Positions 44,968-58,165 of a stretch of 64,000 bases of DNA are shown here, one piece after another. The position numbers and the translations under genes are program-made. The notes under the pieces are model-generated. The model did no database searches. It was not told the origin of the DNA and saw only the letters and a list, made by a program, of their open reading frames with translations. Origin of the DNA: Acanthococcus lagerstroemiae (Eukaryota > Arthropoda > Insecta > Hemiptera > Eriococcidae); assembly GCA_031841125.1 (NCBI GenBank), contig CM063114.1:26419266-26483265 (forward strand), in the 5' to 3' direction. Position 1 is the first letter of the stretch. Every line of letters begins with the position of its first letter.

Positions 44968-47900
44968 AAATGAAAACGCAAAGTTGTCAGAAATGATCTC
45001 CTCTCACCAAAATTTCAATCCGCATCGCTCTAGCTGTCTCCAGTCCAAAGTTACACGCGTTTTTCTACAGAACATTTTTTTTCAAAAATTTTCACAAAAA
45101 TGAAAAAAAGTGAAATTCGTCAGAACCCCGGCATATTTACTATCAAATTGAAGGTAATGAAAAGTTAGAACTTCTTTAGAAGCAAAAAATCGCTCAGTTT
45201 TCCTCCATCTCCCATAGTTCTCGAGAAAAATGAGCTTTTTTATGTAAAAGCGAAATGAAAACGCAAAGTTGTCAGAAATGATCTCCTCTCACCAAAATTT
45301 CAATCCGCATCGCTCTAGCTGTCTCCAGTCCAAAGTTACACGCGTTTTTCTACAGAAAATTTTTTTTCAAAAATTTTCACAAAAGTGAAAAAAAGTGAAA
45401 TTCGTCAGAACCCCGGCATATTTACTATCAAATTGAAGGTAATGAAAAGTTAGAACTTCTCTAGAAGCAAAAAATCGCTCAGTTTTCCTCCATCTCCCAT
45501 AGTTCTCGAGAAAAATGAGCTTTTTTATGTAAAAGCGAAATGAAAACGCAAAGTTGTCAGAAATGATCTCCTCTCACCAAAATTTCAATCCGCATCGCTC
45601 TAGCTGTCTCCAGTCCAAAGTTACACGCGTTTTTCTACAGAAAATTTTTTTTCAAAAATTTTCACAAAAGTGAAAAAAAGTGAAATTCGTCAGAACCCCG
45701 GCATATTTACTATCAAATTGAAGGTAATGAAAAGTTAGAACTTCTCTAGAAGCAAAAAATCGCTCAGTTTTCCTCCATCTCCCATAGTTCTCGAGAAAAA
45801 TGAGCTTTTTTATGTAAAAGCGAAATGAAAACGCAAAGTTGTCAGAAATGATCTCCTCTCACCAAAATTTCAATCCGCATCGCTCTAGCTGTCTCCAGTC
45901 CAAAGTTACACGCTTTTTCTACAGAAAATTTTTTTTCAAAAATTTTCACAAAAGTGAAAAAAAGTGAAATTCGTCAGAACCCCGGCATATTTACTATCAA
46001 ATTGAAGGTAATGAAAAGTTAGAACTTCTCTAGAAGCAAAAAATCGCTCAGTTTTCCTCCATCTCCCATAGTTTCTCGAGAAAAAATGAGCTATTTATGT
46101 AAAAGCGAAATGAAATACGCAAAGTTGTCAGAAATGTCTCCTCTCACCAAAATTTTAATCCGCATCGCTCTAACTGTCTCCAGTCCAAAGTTACACGCGT
46201 TTTTCTACAGAAAATTTTTTTTCAAAATTTTCACAAAAGTAAAAAAGTGAAATTCGTCAGAACCCGGCATTTTACTATCAATTGAAGTAATGAAAAGTAG
46301 AACTTCTTAGAAGCAAAAAATCGCTCAGTTTTCCTCCATCTCCCATAGTTCTCAGAAAAATGAGCTTTTTTATGTAAAAGCGAAATGAAACGCAAAGTTG
46401 TCAGAAATGATCTCCTCTCACCAAAATTTCAATCGCATCGCTCTAGCTGTCTCCAGTCCAAAGTTACACGCGTTTTTCTACAGAAATTTTTTTTCAAAAA
46501 TTTTCACAAAGTGAAAAAGTGAAATTCGTCAAACCCGCATATTTACTATCAAATTGAAGTAAGAAAAGTTAGAACTTCTCTAGAAGCAAAAATCGCTCAG
46601 TTTTCCTCTCTCCCATAGTTTCGAGAAAAATGAGCTTTTTTATGTAAGCGAAATGAAACGCAAAGTTGTCAGAAATGATCTCTCTCACCAAAATTTCAAT
46701 CCGCATCGCTCTAGCTGTCTCATCCAAGTACACGCGTTTTCTACAGAAATTTTTTCAAAATTTTCACAAAGTGAAAAAGTGAAATCGTCAGAACCCGGCA
46801 TTTATATCAATTGAAGTATGAAAGTAGAACTCTTGAAGCAAAATCGCTCAGTTTTCCTATCTCCATAGTTCTGAGAAAGAGCTTTTTTAGTAAAAGCGAA
46901 GAAAACGCAAGTTGTCAGAAATGATCTCCTCTCACCAAATTTCAATCGCATCGCTCTAGCTGTCCCGTCCAATTACACGCGTTTTTTACAGAAAATTTTT
47001 TCAAAATTTTCAAAAGTGAAAAAAAGTGAAATTCGTCAGAACCCCGGCATATTTACTATCAAATTGAAGGTAATGAAAAGTTAGAACTTCTTAGAAGCAA
47101 AAAATCGCTCAGTTTTCCAATTCCATTTTCTCGAGAAAAAGAGCTTATGTAAATTATGCGAAATGAAACCAAAATTGTCAGAAATGATCTCTCTCACCAA
47201 TAATTCAATCCGCATCGCTAGCTTCTCCAGCCAAAGTTACAAGTTTTCTACAAAAATATTTTCAAAAATTTTCACAAAAGTTGAAAAAAAGTGAAATTCT
47301 CAAACCCGCAATTTCTATCAAATTAAGGTAATGAAAAGTTAGAACTTCTTTAAGCAAAAAACGTCAGTTTCTCATTCACATATTTCTCGAGAAAAATGAG
47401 CTTTTTATGTAAAAGCGAAAGAAAACGCAAAGTTTCAAAAGATAATTACCAAAATTTCAAACGCATCGCCTAGCTTCTCCAGTCCAAGTTACATCAGTTT
47501 TTCTACAGAAAATTTTTTTTCAAAAATTTTCACAAAAGTAAAAAGTGAAATTCGTCAGAACCCGCATTTTTACTATCAAATTGAATGGTAAGAAAATTAT
47601 TCCTTAAACAAAAAATCGTCAGTTTTCCTCCATCTCCCATAGTTCCGATGAAAATGATTTTTTATGTAAAACTAAAAAACGCAAAGTTTCCATAATACTC
47701 CTCTCAACCAAATATTTCAATCCGACATCGCTCTTCTGTCTAATCCAAGTTATACTCAGTTTTTTACAGAAAAATTTTTTTTCAAAATTTTCACAAAAGT
47801 TGAAAAAAAGTAATTCGAAGAAACCGAATTTAGCTTCAAATAGTAAAAAAGTTAAACTTCTTTAACAAAAAATTCTCAGTTACTTCTCCAAATTTCTCAG

Positions 47901-50900
47901 AATAAAGGCTATTTTTATGTAAAAGCGAAAAAAACTCAAATTGTCAGAAATGATCTCCTCCACAAAATTCATTCCGCATCTCTAGCTTCTTCCAGCAAAA
48001 TTAACGTTTTTCTACAAGCGAAATTTAAAACTCAAAGTTTCAAATATAACACATCTCACCAAATTTCAAACCGCATCGCTCTATGCATGTAATGCAAAGT
48101 AACACGGCTATTCCAGTTTTTCTCAATCTCCCATATTCTGAGAAAAATGAACTTTTTAATAGTGAAAGCAAATAAAACGCAAAGTTCAAAATGAATCTCT
48201 CTCACCAAAATTCAAATCCGATCGCTTAGCTGTCTCCAGTCCAAGTTACACGCGTTTTTTACAGTAAAATTTTTTTTCAAAAATTTACAAAAGTGAAAAA
48301 AAGTGATAATTCGTCAAACCCCGGCATATTACTATCAAATTGAAGGTAATCAAAAGTTAGAACTTTTTCTACAGAAAAAATCGCTCAGATTTTCCTCCAT
48401 CTCCCATAGTTCTGAAAAAAATAGACCGGTTTTTTAGTAAAAGAAATGAAAACGCAAAGTTGTCTAGAAAGAATCCCTTCACCAAAATTTCAATCCGTAT
48501 CGCTGCTAACTGCTCAGTCTAAATTACAACGCGATTTCTACAAAAAAATTTTTTCAAAAATTTCTCACAAATAAAAAAATGAATCGTCAGAACCCCATAT
48601 ATACAAATTGAAGTAATTAAAAGAAACTTTTCTTAAAGTCAAAAATCGCTCAAATTTTCTCCAACCCCTCTGTAATAAAATGAGCTTTAATGTAAAAGTA
48701 AATATCACGCAAAGTGTAAAATGATCTTCCTCCACCCCAAATTTCAATCCGCATGCTCTGCTGTTCTCCAACCAAATAAACGCGTTTTTACAGAAAATTT
48801 TTTCTCAAAAATTTCACAAAGTGAAAAAAGTGAAATTTCGTCCAGAACCCCGCATTTTTACTAAATGAAGGAATTGAAAAGTTAGAACTTTTCAAAGCAA
48901 AAAAATCGCTCGTTTTCACCCCCATATTTATTCAAATAATGAGCTTTTTAATGTAACTTAAGGAAATGAAATACGCAAAGTTTTCAAATATCCCTCTTCT
49001 CAAAAAATGACCTTCTTAAGCGATAAACGCAAAGTTACAAACGTTTTCTCTACAAAAATTTTTTCAAAAATTTCCCAAAGTTAACAATAAATTCGTCAAG
49101 AACCGCATTTTCTACGAAAATTTTTCATAAAATTTACAAACTCTAAAAAAAAAATTCGACTCCATTTTCTTCAATTATAAGCATAAATTTCTGAGAAAAA
49201 TGAGCTTTTTTCAAGCAATGACGCAAAGTTGTAAAATATCTCTTCACCAAATTAATCCGCATCGCTTAGTTCTCCATCCAAATTACCGTTCTACGAATTT
49301 TCAAATTACACAAAAGTGCAAAAAAATAAATTCGTCAACCCGCAATAAAATGAATAAGAAAGTAACTCTCAGAAGAAAAATTTCTCATCATATTCTCAAA
49401 TACTTTTATTAAAAGACAATCGAAATGAACCCATCAAGATTCAAATTAATCCCATCTTCTAGCTTCCCATCAAGTTCCAAAGTTCTACTACATCCAGCTT
49501 ATTCTAACATGCTTACTTCTCCACAAATTACACGCTTTCTCAGAAAATTTTTTAAAATTTTCAAAGTGAAAAAAAAATCGTCGTTCGAACCCCGGCATAT
49601 TTATATCAAAGAAGGAATGAAGTTACTTTTTTAGAAGCAAAAAATCGCAGTTCCAATTTCCAATGTTCCTCAGCAAAATATGAGCTTTTATGTCAAGCGA
49701 AATGAACCAAAGTTCAGGTATACAATTTTCTCTCAAAAATTTTCAATCGCAACGTAGAGTCCAGTCCAAGTAACCCGTTTTTCTACAAAAAGTTTTTCAA
49801 AATTTACAAAATAGAAGAAAAAATGTATTTCATTCTCAGACTCCGGGAATATTTTTATAAATGAAGAATAAGAAAGTTTAAAATTCTCTGAACAAAAAAT
49901 CGCTCGTCTACTCCCATAGTTCCAAGAAAAGCTTTTTTAGTAAAATCATTGAAAACAAAGTGAAAAATGATTCTCAAAATCAATCCCATCTTGGTATCAA
50001 AGTTACACTTTTTCTACAAAAATTTTTTTCAAAATTTCCAAGTGAAAAATGATTCTAGAACCGAATAACAAATTGAAGAAAAGTGACTTCTCTAAGCAAA
50101 AATCGCTCTCTACTTCTCCATAGCCAAAAAAGAGCTTTTTAGTAAAAGCGAAATGAAAACGCAAAGTTGTCAGAAATGATCTCCTCTCACCAAAATTTCA
50201 ATCCGCATCGCTCTAGCTGTCTCCAGTCCAAAGTTACACGAGTTTTTCTACAGAAAATTTTTTTTAAAAAATTTTCACAAAATTGAAAAAAAGTGAAATT
50301 CGTCAAACACCGGCATTTTTACTATCAAATTGAAGGTAATGAAAAGTTTAGAAACTTTCCCTTAGAAGCAAAAAAATCGCTCAGTTTTTCCTCCATCTCC
50401 CATAGTTCTCGAGAAAAATGACTTTTTTAGTAAAAGCGAAATGAAAACGCAAAGTTGTCAGAAATGATTCTCCTTCACCAAAATTTCAATCCGCATCAGT
50501 CTAGCTGTCTCCAGTCCAAAGTTACCGCGTTTTTCTACAGAAAATTTTTTTTCAAAAATTTTCACAAAAGTGAAAAAAAGTGAAATTCGTCGAAACCCCC
50601 GCATATTTACTATCAAATTGAAGGTAATGAAAAGTTAGAACTTCTTAGAAGCAAAAATCGTCAGTTTTCCCATCTCCCATAGTTCTCGAGAAAAATGAGC
50701 TTTTTATGTAAAAGCGAAATGAACGCAAAGTTTCAGAAATGATCTCCTTCACCAAATTTCAATCGCATCGTCTAGCTGTCTCATCCAAGTACACGTTTTC
50801 TACAAAATTTTTTTCAAAATTTTCACAAAGTAAAAAAAGTAAATTCGTCAAACCGCAATTTACTATCAAATGAAATGAAAAGTTGAACTTCTCTAGAAGC

Positions 50901-51604
50901 AAAAAATCGCTCGTTTTCCCCATCTCCCATAGTTCTCGAGAAAAATGCTTTTTTATGTAAACGAAATGAAAACGCAAAGTTGTCAAATGAATCCTCCACA
51001 AAATTCAATCCGCATCGTTAGCTCTCCATCCAAAGTACACGTTTTTCTACAGAAATTTTTTTTCAAAATTTTCACAAAAGTGAAAAAAGTGAAATTCGTC
51101 AAACCCCGCATATTTACTATCAATGAAGGTATGAAAATTAGAACTTCTCTAAGCAAAATCGCTCAGTTTTCCTCCTCCCCATAGTTCTCAGAAAATGAGC
51201 TTTTATGTAAAGCGAAATGAAAACGCAAGTTGTAGAAATATCTCCTCTCACCAAAATTTCAATCCGCATCGCTCTAGCTGTCTCCAGTCCAAAGTTACAC
51301 GCGTTTTTCTACAGAAAATTTTTTTTCAAAAATTTTCACAAAAGTGAAAAAAAGTGAAATTCGTCAGAACCCCGGCATATTTACTATCAAATTGAAGGTA
51401 ATGAAAAGTTAGAACTTCTTTAGAAGCAAAAAATCGCTCAGTTTTCCTCCATCTCCCATAGTTCTCGAGAAAAATGAGCTTTTTTATGTAAAAGCGAAAT
51501 GAAAACGCAAAGTTGTCAGAAATGATCTCCTCTCACCAAAATTTCAATCCGCATCGCTCTAGCTGTCTCCAGTCCAAAGTTACACGCGTTTTTCTACAGA
51601 AAAT
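44968..51604 (+). repeat. Satellite array, 285-bp monomer, about 25 copies
   Basis: CGAAATGAAAACGC starts at 45251, 45536 and 45821, exactly 285 bases apart, and the next unit is at 46106. The monomer includes GTTGTCAGAAATGATCTCCT, AATCCGCATCGCTCTAGCTG, TCTCCAGTCCAAAGTTACAC, TCGTCAGAACCCCGGCATAT and TAGTTCTCGAGAAAAATGAG. The first four and last two units are nearly identical. Units between about 46.1 and 50.1 kb are shortened to about 245-280 bases by scattered one-base losses. No reading frame is conserved. Confidence 0.95.
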
Positions 51605-52760
51605 TCAAACATGTCAATTGGTGTATATCGCAAAAATCTTTGTATTGTTGAAAGCTAGAGTAGAACGGTTTGGAATTTTAGGAGCGAAAAGATGCCCGCT
51701 TACCAATACTGCAAACCCTATTGCTGTAGCTGCCTCCATTCCAAAGATTTTCCCATTTTACCAGCTCCCCCCAGAACATTAGAGTATTGGAGAACGTCAA
51801 TAGGTGTTGATCGTTTTGCATATTGCACGTGTTTAAGGCAGCAACAAATTATTTGAAAATTCGATGGTGTGTGGACGCAAATCAAAACGATAATGTGGTG
51901 GCGCCTTCAACGCGGTAAATATGCAATACCACCTACGCGAATCCAACCCATTGAACTGACGTATTCAAAATTTCTAATATTTTGGGCTGAACTGGTAAAA
52001 TGCGTAAATCACTGGTTTGGTGAAAGCTCGAGGAGAACGGTTTGGAATTTTGAGAACGAAAAGATTCCCTCTTACCAATACTGCAAACCGTATTGCTTTA
52101 GCGGCCTCCAGTCCAAAGATCTTCGCGGTTTATCAGTTCGCCCTAGGAAATTGGAAATTTAGAAAACGTAAATCCGCGTAGTTGGTTTTGCATATCTACG
52201 GCATTGAAGGCGTCACTACATTCCTGATTTTATTTTCGTCCACACCCCATCGAATTTTCGAAAAAAATTGTTAATGCCTCCAACACTACAAATATGCAAT
52301 ACGACCGACACCAATTGACATTTCCGAAATTTCTAATATCCCGAGGGGAACTGGCGAAAAGCGAAAAACTATTGATTGGAGACAGCTAGAGCAAGCGGTT
52401 TTTAAATTTTCGATACAGGAGACAATGTCGAATAAGACTGTCTTTTCACCTGCATTCAGCACATTCTCCTCCAGAACCATTAGAGGTAGAGCAAAACGGA
52501 GAACATTCTTCCTGGCGGAAGAGATGTTCTAACTTTTCATTACTTTCATTTGGTCCGAAATGCCCTCTTACCACCGTACTTTCAAACCGTTCTGCTGTAC
52601 CTGTCGCCAGTCAAAAGCTTTCCGCCCCAAGAAATGATGAGTTTCAAGGTGGAGGGAATGCACATTAGTGTGTTCTGTACGGCATATTCGACGTGTTGAA
52701 GGCGTGATTACGTTTTTCAAAAACTTACAAAAGTGTAGACGAAAATAATAACTTCAATGA
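51605..52760. repeat. Old diverged relatives of the satellite
   Basis: Segments such as TACTGCAAACCGTATTGCTT, GCGGCCTCCAGTCCAAAGAT (near 52100) echo the satellite's ATCGCTCTAGCTGTCTCCAG core. A piece at 52375-52403 (GGAGACAGCTAGAGC) is the same core inverted. Blocks starting GAACGGTTTGGAATTTT recur at about 51664 and 52038. It is probably the ancestral or flanking sequence from which the array grew. Confidence 0.6.
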
Positions 52761-53347
52761 GGTATCCAGGGTGTTAAGTAAATGGTCACGAGCTTATACT
52801 TAGCTAATTGCTTTTAAGCTGCTGGTTGACTTAGCTTATAGATTGAAGTTACTATTTGAACACCAAATTCGAACTCAGCGTGAAAACTTGAGTAAAAAAC
52901 AGTCTTCAATTCAAAATTTATGATTTTTGAAAATTTCTCCATACTATATTTATATAATGTTGTTCTTGGAGCGAAAACATTTTCGGAGAGCCTCGGCGTC
53001 GACGCTGGTGCTGATTACTCAGATTTGAAGCATTTTGCTGTCAGTTGGGTTGCATACCGTTTTCACAAAGGGACAACTCCCTTACTGCCACCAAGGATAA
53101 GCCGCTTAGGTAGGGTTATGGTTTTTTAGCATTTTCATAAGGCAATAAATGCAGATCCGAGAATGCCATTCGCGAACAGGAAACAAACGATCAAACCACA
53201 CAAAATGATATATTTTGCTTTTGGTCGTTTTTGATTTACAAAACTGGCTTATTGCGCAGGCGAATTGGCCGTATACATTACTGAAAAATGTCCCAATGGG
53301 CTGGTAAATTTGGAAGTTGCTAGTGGCTGGAAAATAATCAACAACCT
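52761..53347. other. Intron, nothing recognised
   Basis: Short frames on both strands without known domains. Confidence 0.4.
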
Positions 53348-55119
53348 TGTAGCAAAATATCCCAAAAGCCACATGTCCCACTCAAATTTCGGAATAAGAG
53401 CCCAAGAAGAAAACAAGCTTCTCCCAAGGATCTCACCTGTAGGAAACTGCCGATAGTAGATGCCGACTCAGGGAGCTAATAACTCGTAATAACGGACGTT
53501 CAGCCTACTATCACCATACTCATAGGTTTTTAACCACAGACTACCACCTAGCCCCACGGGAGTCTGGGCGGGTCCACGATGACCCCTGTCCCCAGTGTAC
53601 TTCATGAATGAAATAATGCTGAAAGACCTGAGCCATCAGAATAGACGTAAGTACTTGGGAACCCACTCTTCATGTCCCTGAATGAAGAAAGGTCCACCAA
53701 GGGGAAAATTAATTTAGAAACCAGTCCAGGGATGCCACGTACCATAAATCAAACACTTTGCATGGTGGTACGTCCACGCATTTACATGGAGCCAGTGGCT
53801 CTTACTTCGCGATACGTCCAGTTCGTACGCGGTCAAAAATAGATATATGCCCTTTAAGATGGGCTCGAATTTAACAATGAATAAATATTACACTCAGACT
53901 GCATTGAGTAATAACAATGTAGAAATAGGGTCCTCTCTCCCCTAAAATTTAGAATAAATAACAAACTTAAGCATCAAAGGCTACCAAATGAAATTGACCA
54001 AAAGCATTAGACTAGGAAAATATGAAACCCGAAATACTACTCACAAGGGAGTCCCCTTCTCCCAAGGACACATTCAAATTTGGAGATTCGGGCTACAAAT
54101 CTTGAATTAAGGACTCGAGGAGCCTAAGAGCGCTCGGAACGATCGCTTTCGATGGTCACAGCTTTAGTGACGGTTCCTGCGTCTTGATCTGATACTTGTC
54201 TCACAGGACCTGAAATTTTTAATCACCCCCCTGAACATACAATAACAAGGATGCTGAGCCTCCACGTGAAATTCACGTAGGCTTTCCACTAAATTTAGAA
54301 CTAAAACAAAAAGGGGGGGAATAAACAAAAAAATAAAATAAATTTAAAATGGAATACTTTTAGATCTGAACAATTTTGATAAACCCAAATCGAAAGTAAA
54401 GGAAATTTCTATTCCGCGCCCTTTCTAGATCATACACGCGGGTTTGAAAGGGCGTCGTCGGTCCTCTGGTAAGCGCGAATCTCTTAAGGCTAGCACTCGC
54501 GAAATTGCACTATACCACGGGTCGATCATAAAAACCAAAAATAAGGTACTTTACCTAGCATTTCAGCTAAAGATACCAAAAAGACTCAAACTGGAGTTAC
54601 GTGATCCAATGCTGGATAAACTGGAACGTTACCAAGCGTATAAGTCTGCATCTCGAGGTGATGGATCTAGATCCGCGAAGTGGCGCCACTGCTACAAATC
54701 TTCCAGCAACTCGACGTTAGATGAATAATTGCAGGAACGAACTGAAAAATAACACAGCACAGTAACTTGTCCCAAAACTCCAATTTGAGACGAATGTGAC
54801 TATCACATGGAAGACTCATTACCCAAGTTACTATAAGCTGCTCACCCTACTAAAACGAAAATTCCAATAAATTTTGGGTTGGTTCCGCCTAGGAAAGAAT
54901 GTTCCTAGAGGAAACTCAATTTTGCCCACTTGATTCGAAAACATGATACGAAATATGAGATCCAAAATGAGGGGAGCTAGGCTTACAATATAAACTGTAA
55001 TAATTATCGAAAATTATCGGAAAGTATCGGACTAAAGTACGCAATCTGACATAAAAATGAACAAATGAAACGTAATGCTTAGCCGATACTGAGTAGGTCC
55101 TGGAGCCATTGGCAGCGAA
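53348..55119. repeat. 1.77-kb direct repeat, copy 1 (possible LTR)
   Basis: Begins TGTAGCAAAAT and aligns with copy 2 (61227-63849) throughout, for example TTTCGGAATAAGAGCCCAAG, AGCCCCACGGGAGTCTGGGC, ATGGAGCCAGTGGCTCTTAC, AGATCATACACGCGGGTTTG and GGTCCTGGAGCCATTGGCAG. Small differences are frequent (roughly one in ten bases by eye). The pair flanks a BEL/Pao pol remnant, so long terminal repeats are possible, but no target duplication or primer-binding site was found. Confidence 0.7.
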
Positions 55120-56614
55120 GGGTCCTTTTCCAATGTTAATGAAAAAGTAATTACGTCCGCTACGTGAGAGAACTCGAAGCCGTTCTTCACAGCTAATACT
55201 ATAAATGTGTAGACCGTGGCAGCGTTCCGCCATTCATTTGCTGGCTTGAAAATGCTTATGAAAACTTAAATCATAAAAAACGAGCGAGAAAAAAATTCTC
55301 GGTGACGAAATAAATGATTAAAAAACAGAAAACCGTTATTCCACAGAATTTTTGTTTGCGAGTATTGGGAAGTAGGTAGTTTTTAAGAATATGAAAACAT
55401 ATATCAACAAGCGACCTCGCGGATCGCGAGGTAGTAACAGGGTGTTTGCCATTGGGACTATGCAAATTGTAGAAGCGCTAGTGTAGAATAGGTATTTTTT
55501 GATAAGCGAATGATGCTCTAAGAATAAGTCTTCTTTTCGTTTTTCCCCCCGGACCCGGGAACATAAAAGCTCAGGACGCTATACGCACATCATGGAAGTT
55601 CAAGGCTTCGAACTGTGAAGCTGCAAACTGCAATCACCCGGCAGACTTTGACCAACACAGAACATACTAGAAAACTAGAATACGTTTCCATTTTCCGTTT
55701 AATTCATTCCAAGTGGCAAGCAGAAATCAAACACTCTACCTTTACAAGACAAAAAATAAATTCAAAGGACATAAATCGAAGGAATTTAAAAAGTCAGGAG
55801 TTTCAACGAATATGAACTTGTCAACTGCTGATTTCAATTCAGAGGGACAGGAATTTTGTTTCGATTCAAATAAACGAGGAATTTTATTTCCATTCAAATA
55901 AAGTTGTGTTCTCACTTCAGAAAACGCACATTAATGTGTTCTCACTCCTCATTACAATGTTTATAAGACGAAAAGACATTAGCTCTATGCTCCACTCCTG
56001 TGAATTCGTGAACTGTTAATGCGAGAAAAATAATCTGTCATTTCAAAAACAAAACGTGATCTGCCAATTATTCATTCACGTTTTTCACACGATTATAATA
56101 GAAGTTCAAATTCGTGGTTGAAGGCATGTTGACGGTTTTGGATAATTCCTTGATCCTGACTGATAATGAAAGAGGAAAGTAAATAGTCAAAGGAGAAACG
56201 AAATATTCGTGAAAGACCTCTGAAACAGAATACCAAAATTACCAATTACTTAATACTGCTAACATATTTATGAGACATAACTCACATCGCATTATTCCTC
56301 GGAAAATTTCCAGATAAGAGTACCACAGAATGTTGCTTGTACTTGGTTTGATTCAAATATAACACGCTAATTCAACTGAGAACCCATTTTATTACAAACA
56401 AACTATACACTTACCTCTTCTAAATCCAGTTAATGTCTTCACTTTCTTTGACGAAATAGTTCCTTTTGTAGAACAGAGTCGCACAATTATACTGTTATGA
56501 GTAAAATACAAATCGAACCATACGCCTCCGCCTTAAGACCGATTTAACGATCTAAACGCAACTGAGCTAAAACTGAACTATGAGCTGTAAACAATTCACT
56601 CGTATTTAAAGAAA
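55120..56614. other. Between the direct repeats, no gene recognised
   Basis: AT-rich. GGGTGTTTGCCATTGGG at 55440 resembles the hairpin repeat at 56615. No gag-like frame is seen. Confidence 0.4.
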
Positions 56615-56744
56615 AAAATGATGAAAAAGCAATTGCAATAGGGTGTTTGCTTGCAGCGCTCCGCGCGGCAAACACCCTAAAAATGATGAAAAAGCAATTG
56701 CAATAGGGTGTTTGCTTGCAGCGCTCCGCGCGGCAAACACCCTA
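56615..56744 (+). repeat. Tandem pair of 65-bp units, each with an 11-bp hairpin stem
   Basis: Two identical 65-bp units. In each, AGGGTGTTTGC and GCAAACACCCT form a perfect stem around a GC-rich loop (TTGCAGCGCTCCGCGCG region). Exact identity suggests a recent duplication or an assembly duplication. Confidence 0.85.
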
Positions 56745-57145
56745 AAAAGTCATCAGCGGGACAAAGCAAGGACAATACGAATAAACACACGAGTGAATCA
56801 TAAAACGCTCTGCTACCAAATGACGTAAAAATTACAATGATGTGCTGGGGCTTAGACCTGTGGGGAGATTACGTCAATCTGAAAGGGGGAAGGCGACGCT
56901 ACTTTAACGCTGTGGAAGTCGAAAAATAGATATTCCCCGAAATTAGTAAACGTTCGAATTTGATTCAAAATCTATGGTAAGCATGAGAGATAACGTTCTT
57001 TTTACACCAGGTCAACTACTCAACTCGATTTCGCAATAAGCAGTAACGCAGCCCGAAGAAAAATTCATAATTAGAAAAAAAAAATTATTTAAAAAAAAAA
57101 TTGATTCTAGAAGAATCCAAATTTAAAATATTAAATTACACATCT
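56745..57145. other. No gene recognised
   Basis: AT-rich sequence downstream of the BEL/Pao remnant on its own strand. The integrase expected after RNase H is not visible. Confidence 0.4.
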
Positions 57146-58165
57146 TCAATCCGTCTCGGGGCTGGCTGATTGACCTAACGGGAAACAGAAACTTATGACC
57201 GTTTTGAATACTCGCACATAAGAGTTCCAAGAACTGAAACGTTTTTCTAATAGATCTGTCAAAAAGCCCTTATATTTGGGACTACTAATGGCGAGAGTGA
57301 CTGTCGAGAATACTTCAGTGGTAACAGGCATGGCGGGCCACAGCTTTTCATGGGGAAGCCAAGTAGGTCCGTGCCACCAAAGTTCGTTACCCTCTAAAAG
57401 TGCTGCTTTAGAGCCACGAGTGGCGATATCAGCAGGATTCGAATCAGTAGGTACATGTCGAAATACTAGATTTGGGGCCTTTCGAATTTCAGAAATTCGA
57501 TTCTGAACAAATATAGGTTGTATCGCACTGGAATTCAGCCACTGCAGAACAGTTGTGGCGTCAGTCCATAACACCGTTTTCTCTATCCTGACATCTAAAT
57601 GAGATGTTAGATAAGACGCCATCCTTTTCCCAATCGACACTGCTAAAAGCTCTAAGCGAGGTATACTCAACTCTTTGATAGGTGCAGTTCTAGCCTTACA
57701 AAAAGCTAAAGTTGAAGTACTCTGGCATGTCTGCGAATTTATATAAGTCAAATAGGCGCAACATGCATAAGCTTTCTTTGAGGCATCACAGAAAATATGC
57801 AAACTAATTGTTCCTTCTTCGGTGAAGATCCAATATCGTCGTGGAATATTCACAGAGGATATTTCCTTCGCCTCTAGGCAAAGTTTCATCCACCTTGCCT
57901 CCAAATTGGGGCAAAGGCGAATCCCTTTATACTTGTCCTTCCAGCATTGCTGCACAAAAAGTTTCAAGTTTAAAGTACTGGGTGTAAAATAACCAAGTGG
58001 GTCAAATATAGACGCTAAAAATTTCAAGACAAAAAGTTTAGTCACTTTAGGAGACTCCATTTGAGAGTCCAGTTTGACCGTGAGAGAGTCTTGACGACGG
58101 TTCCAATTCAATCCCAATATTGAAATGTTCCCATCCGATTTATTACGAATATTTTCTGGGATCAT
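57146..58165 (-). pseudogene. BEL/Pao-type LTR retrotransposon pol, RT C-terminus and RNase H remnant
   Basis: The pol product of these elements copies their RNA into DNA in particles in the cytoplasm. A 339-codon minus-strand frame shows the usual order. ILGLNWNRRQDSL is at 16-28, KFLASIFDPLGYFTP at 48-62, and the RNase H-type domain at about 120-250, with FCDAS (Asp127), SIPRLELL (Glu172), VLWTDA (Asp202) and SNPADIATRG (Asp246) all present. WWHGPTWL follows at 263-270. The frame stops right after the RNase H region, and no integrase follows. The first Met is arbitrary: RT sequence continues upstream in other frames. The frame is long and acidic residues are kept, so decay is recent or only partial, yet the copy is incomplete at both ends. 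Confidence 0.9.

Noticed and set aside
54444..54728. 94-codon plus-strand frame inside direct-repeat copy 1
   Set aside because: The matching stretch in copy 2 is broken by indels, and no domain is recognised.
54916..55233. FAANGSRT as a retroviral-type protease motif
   Set aside because: The match is short; what follows does not resemble the family, and the word falls at the end of both direct repeats without an active-site DTG nearby.
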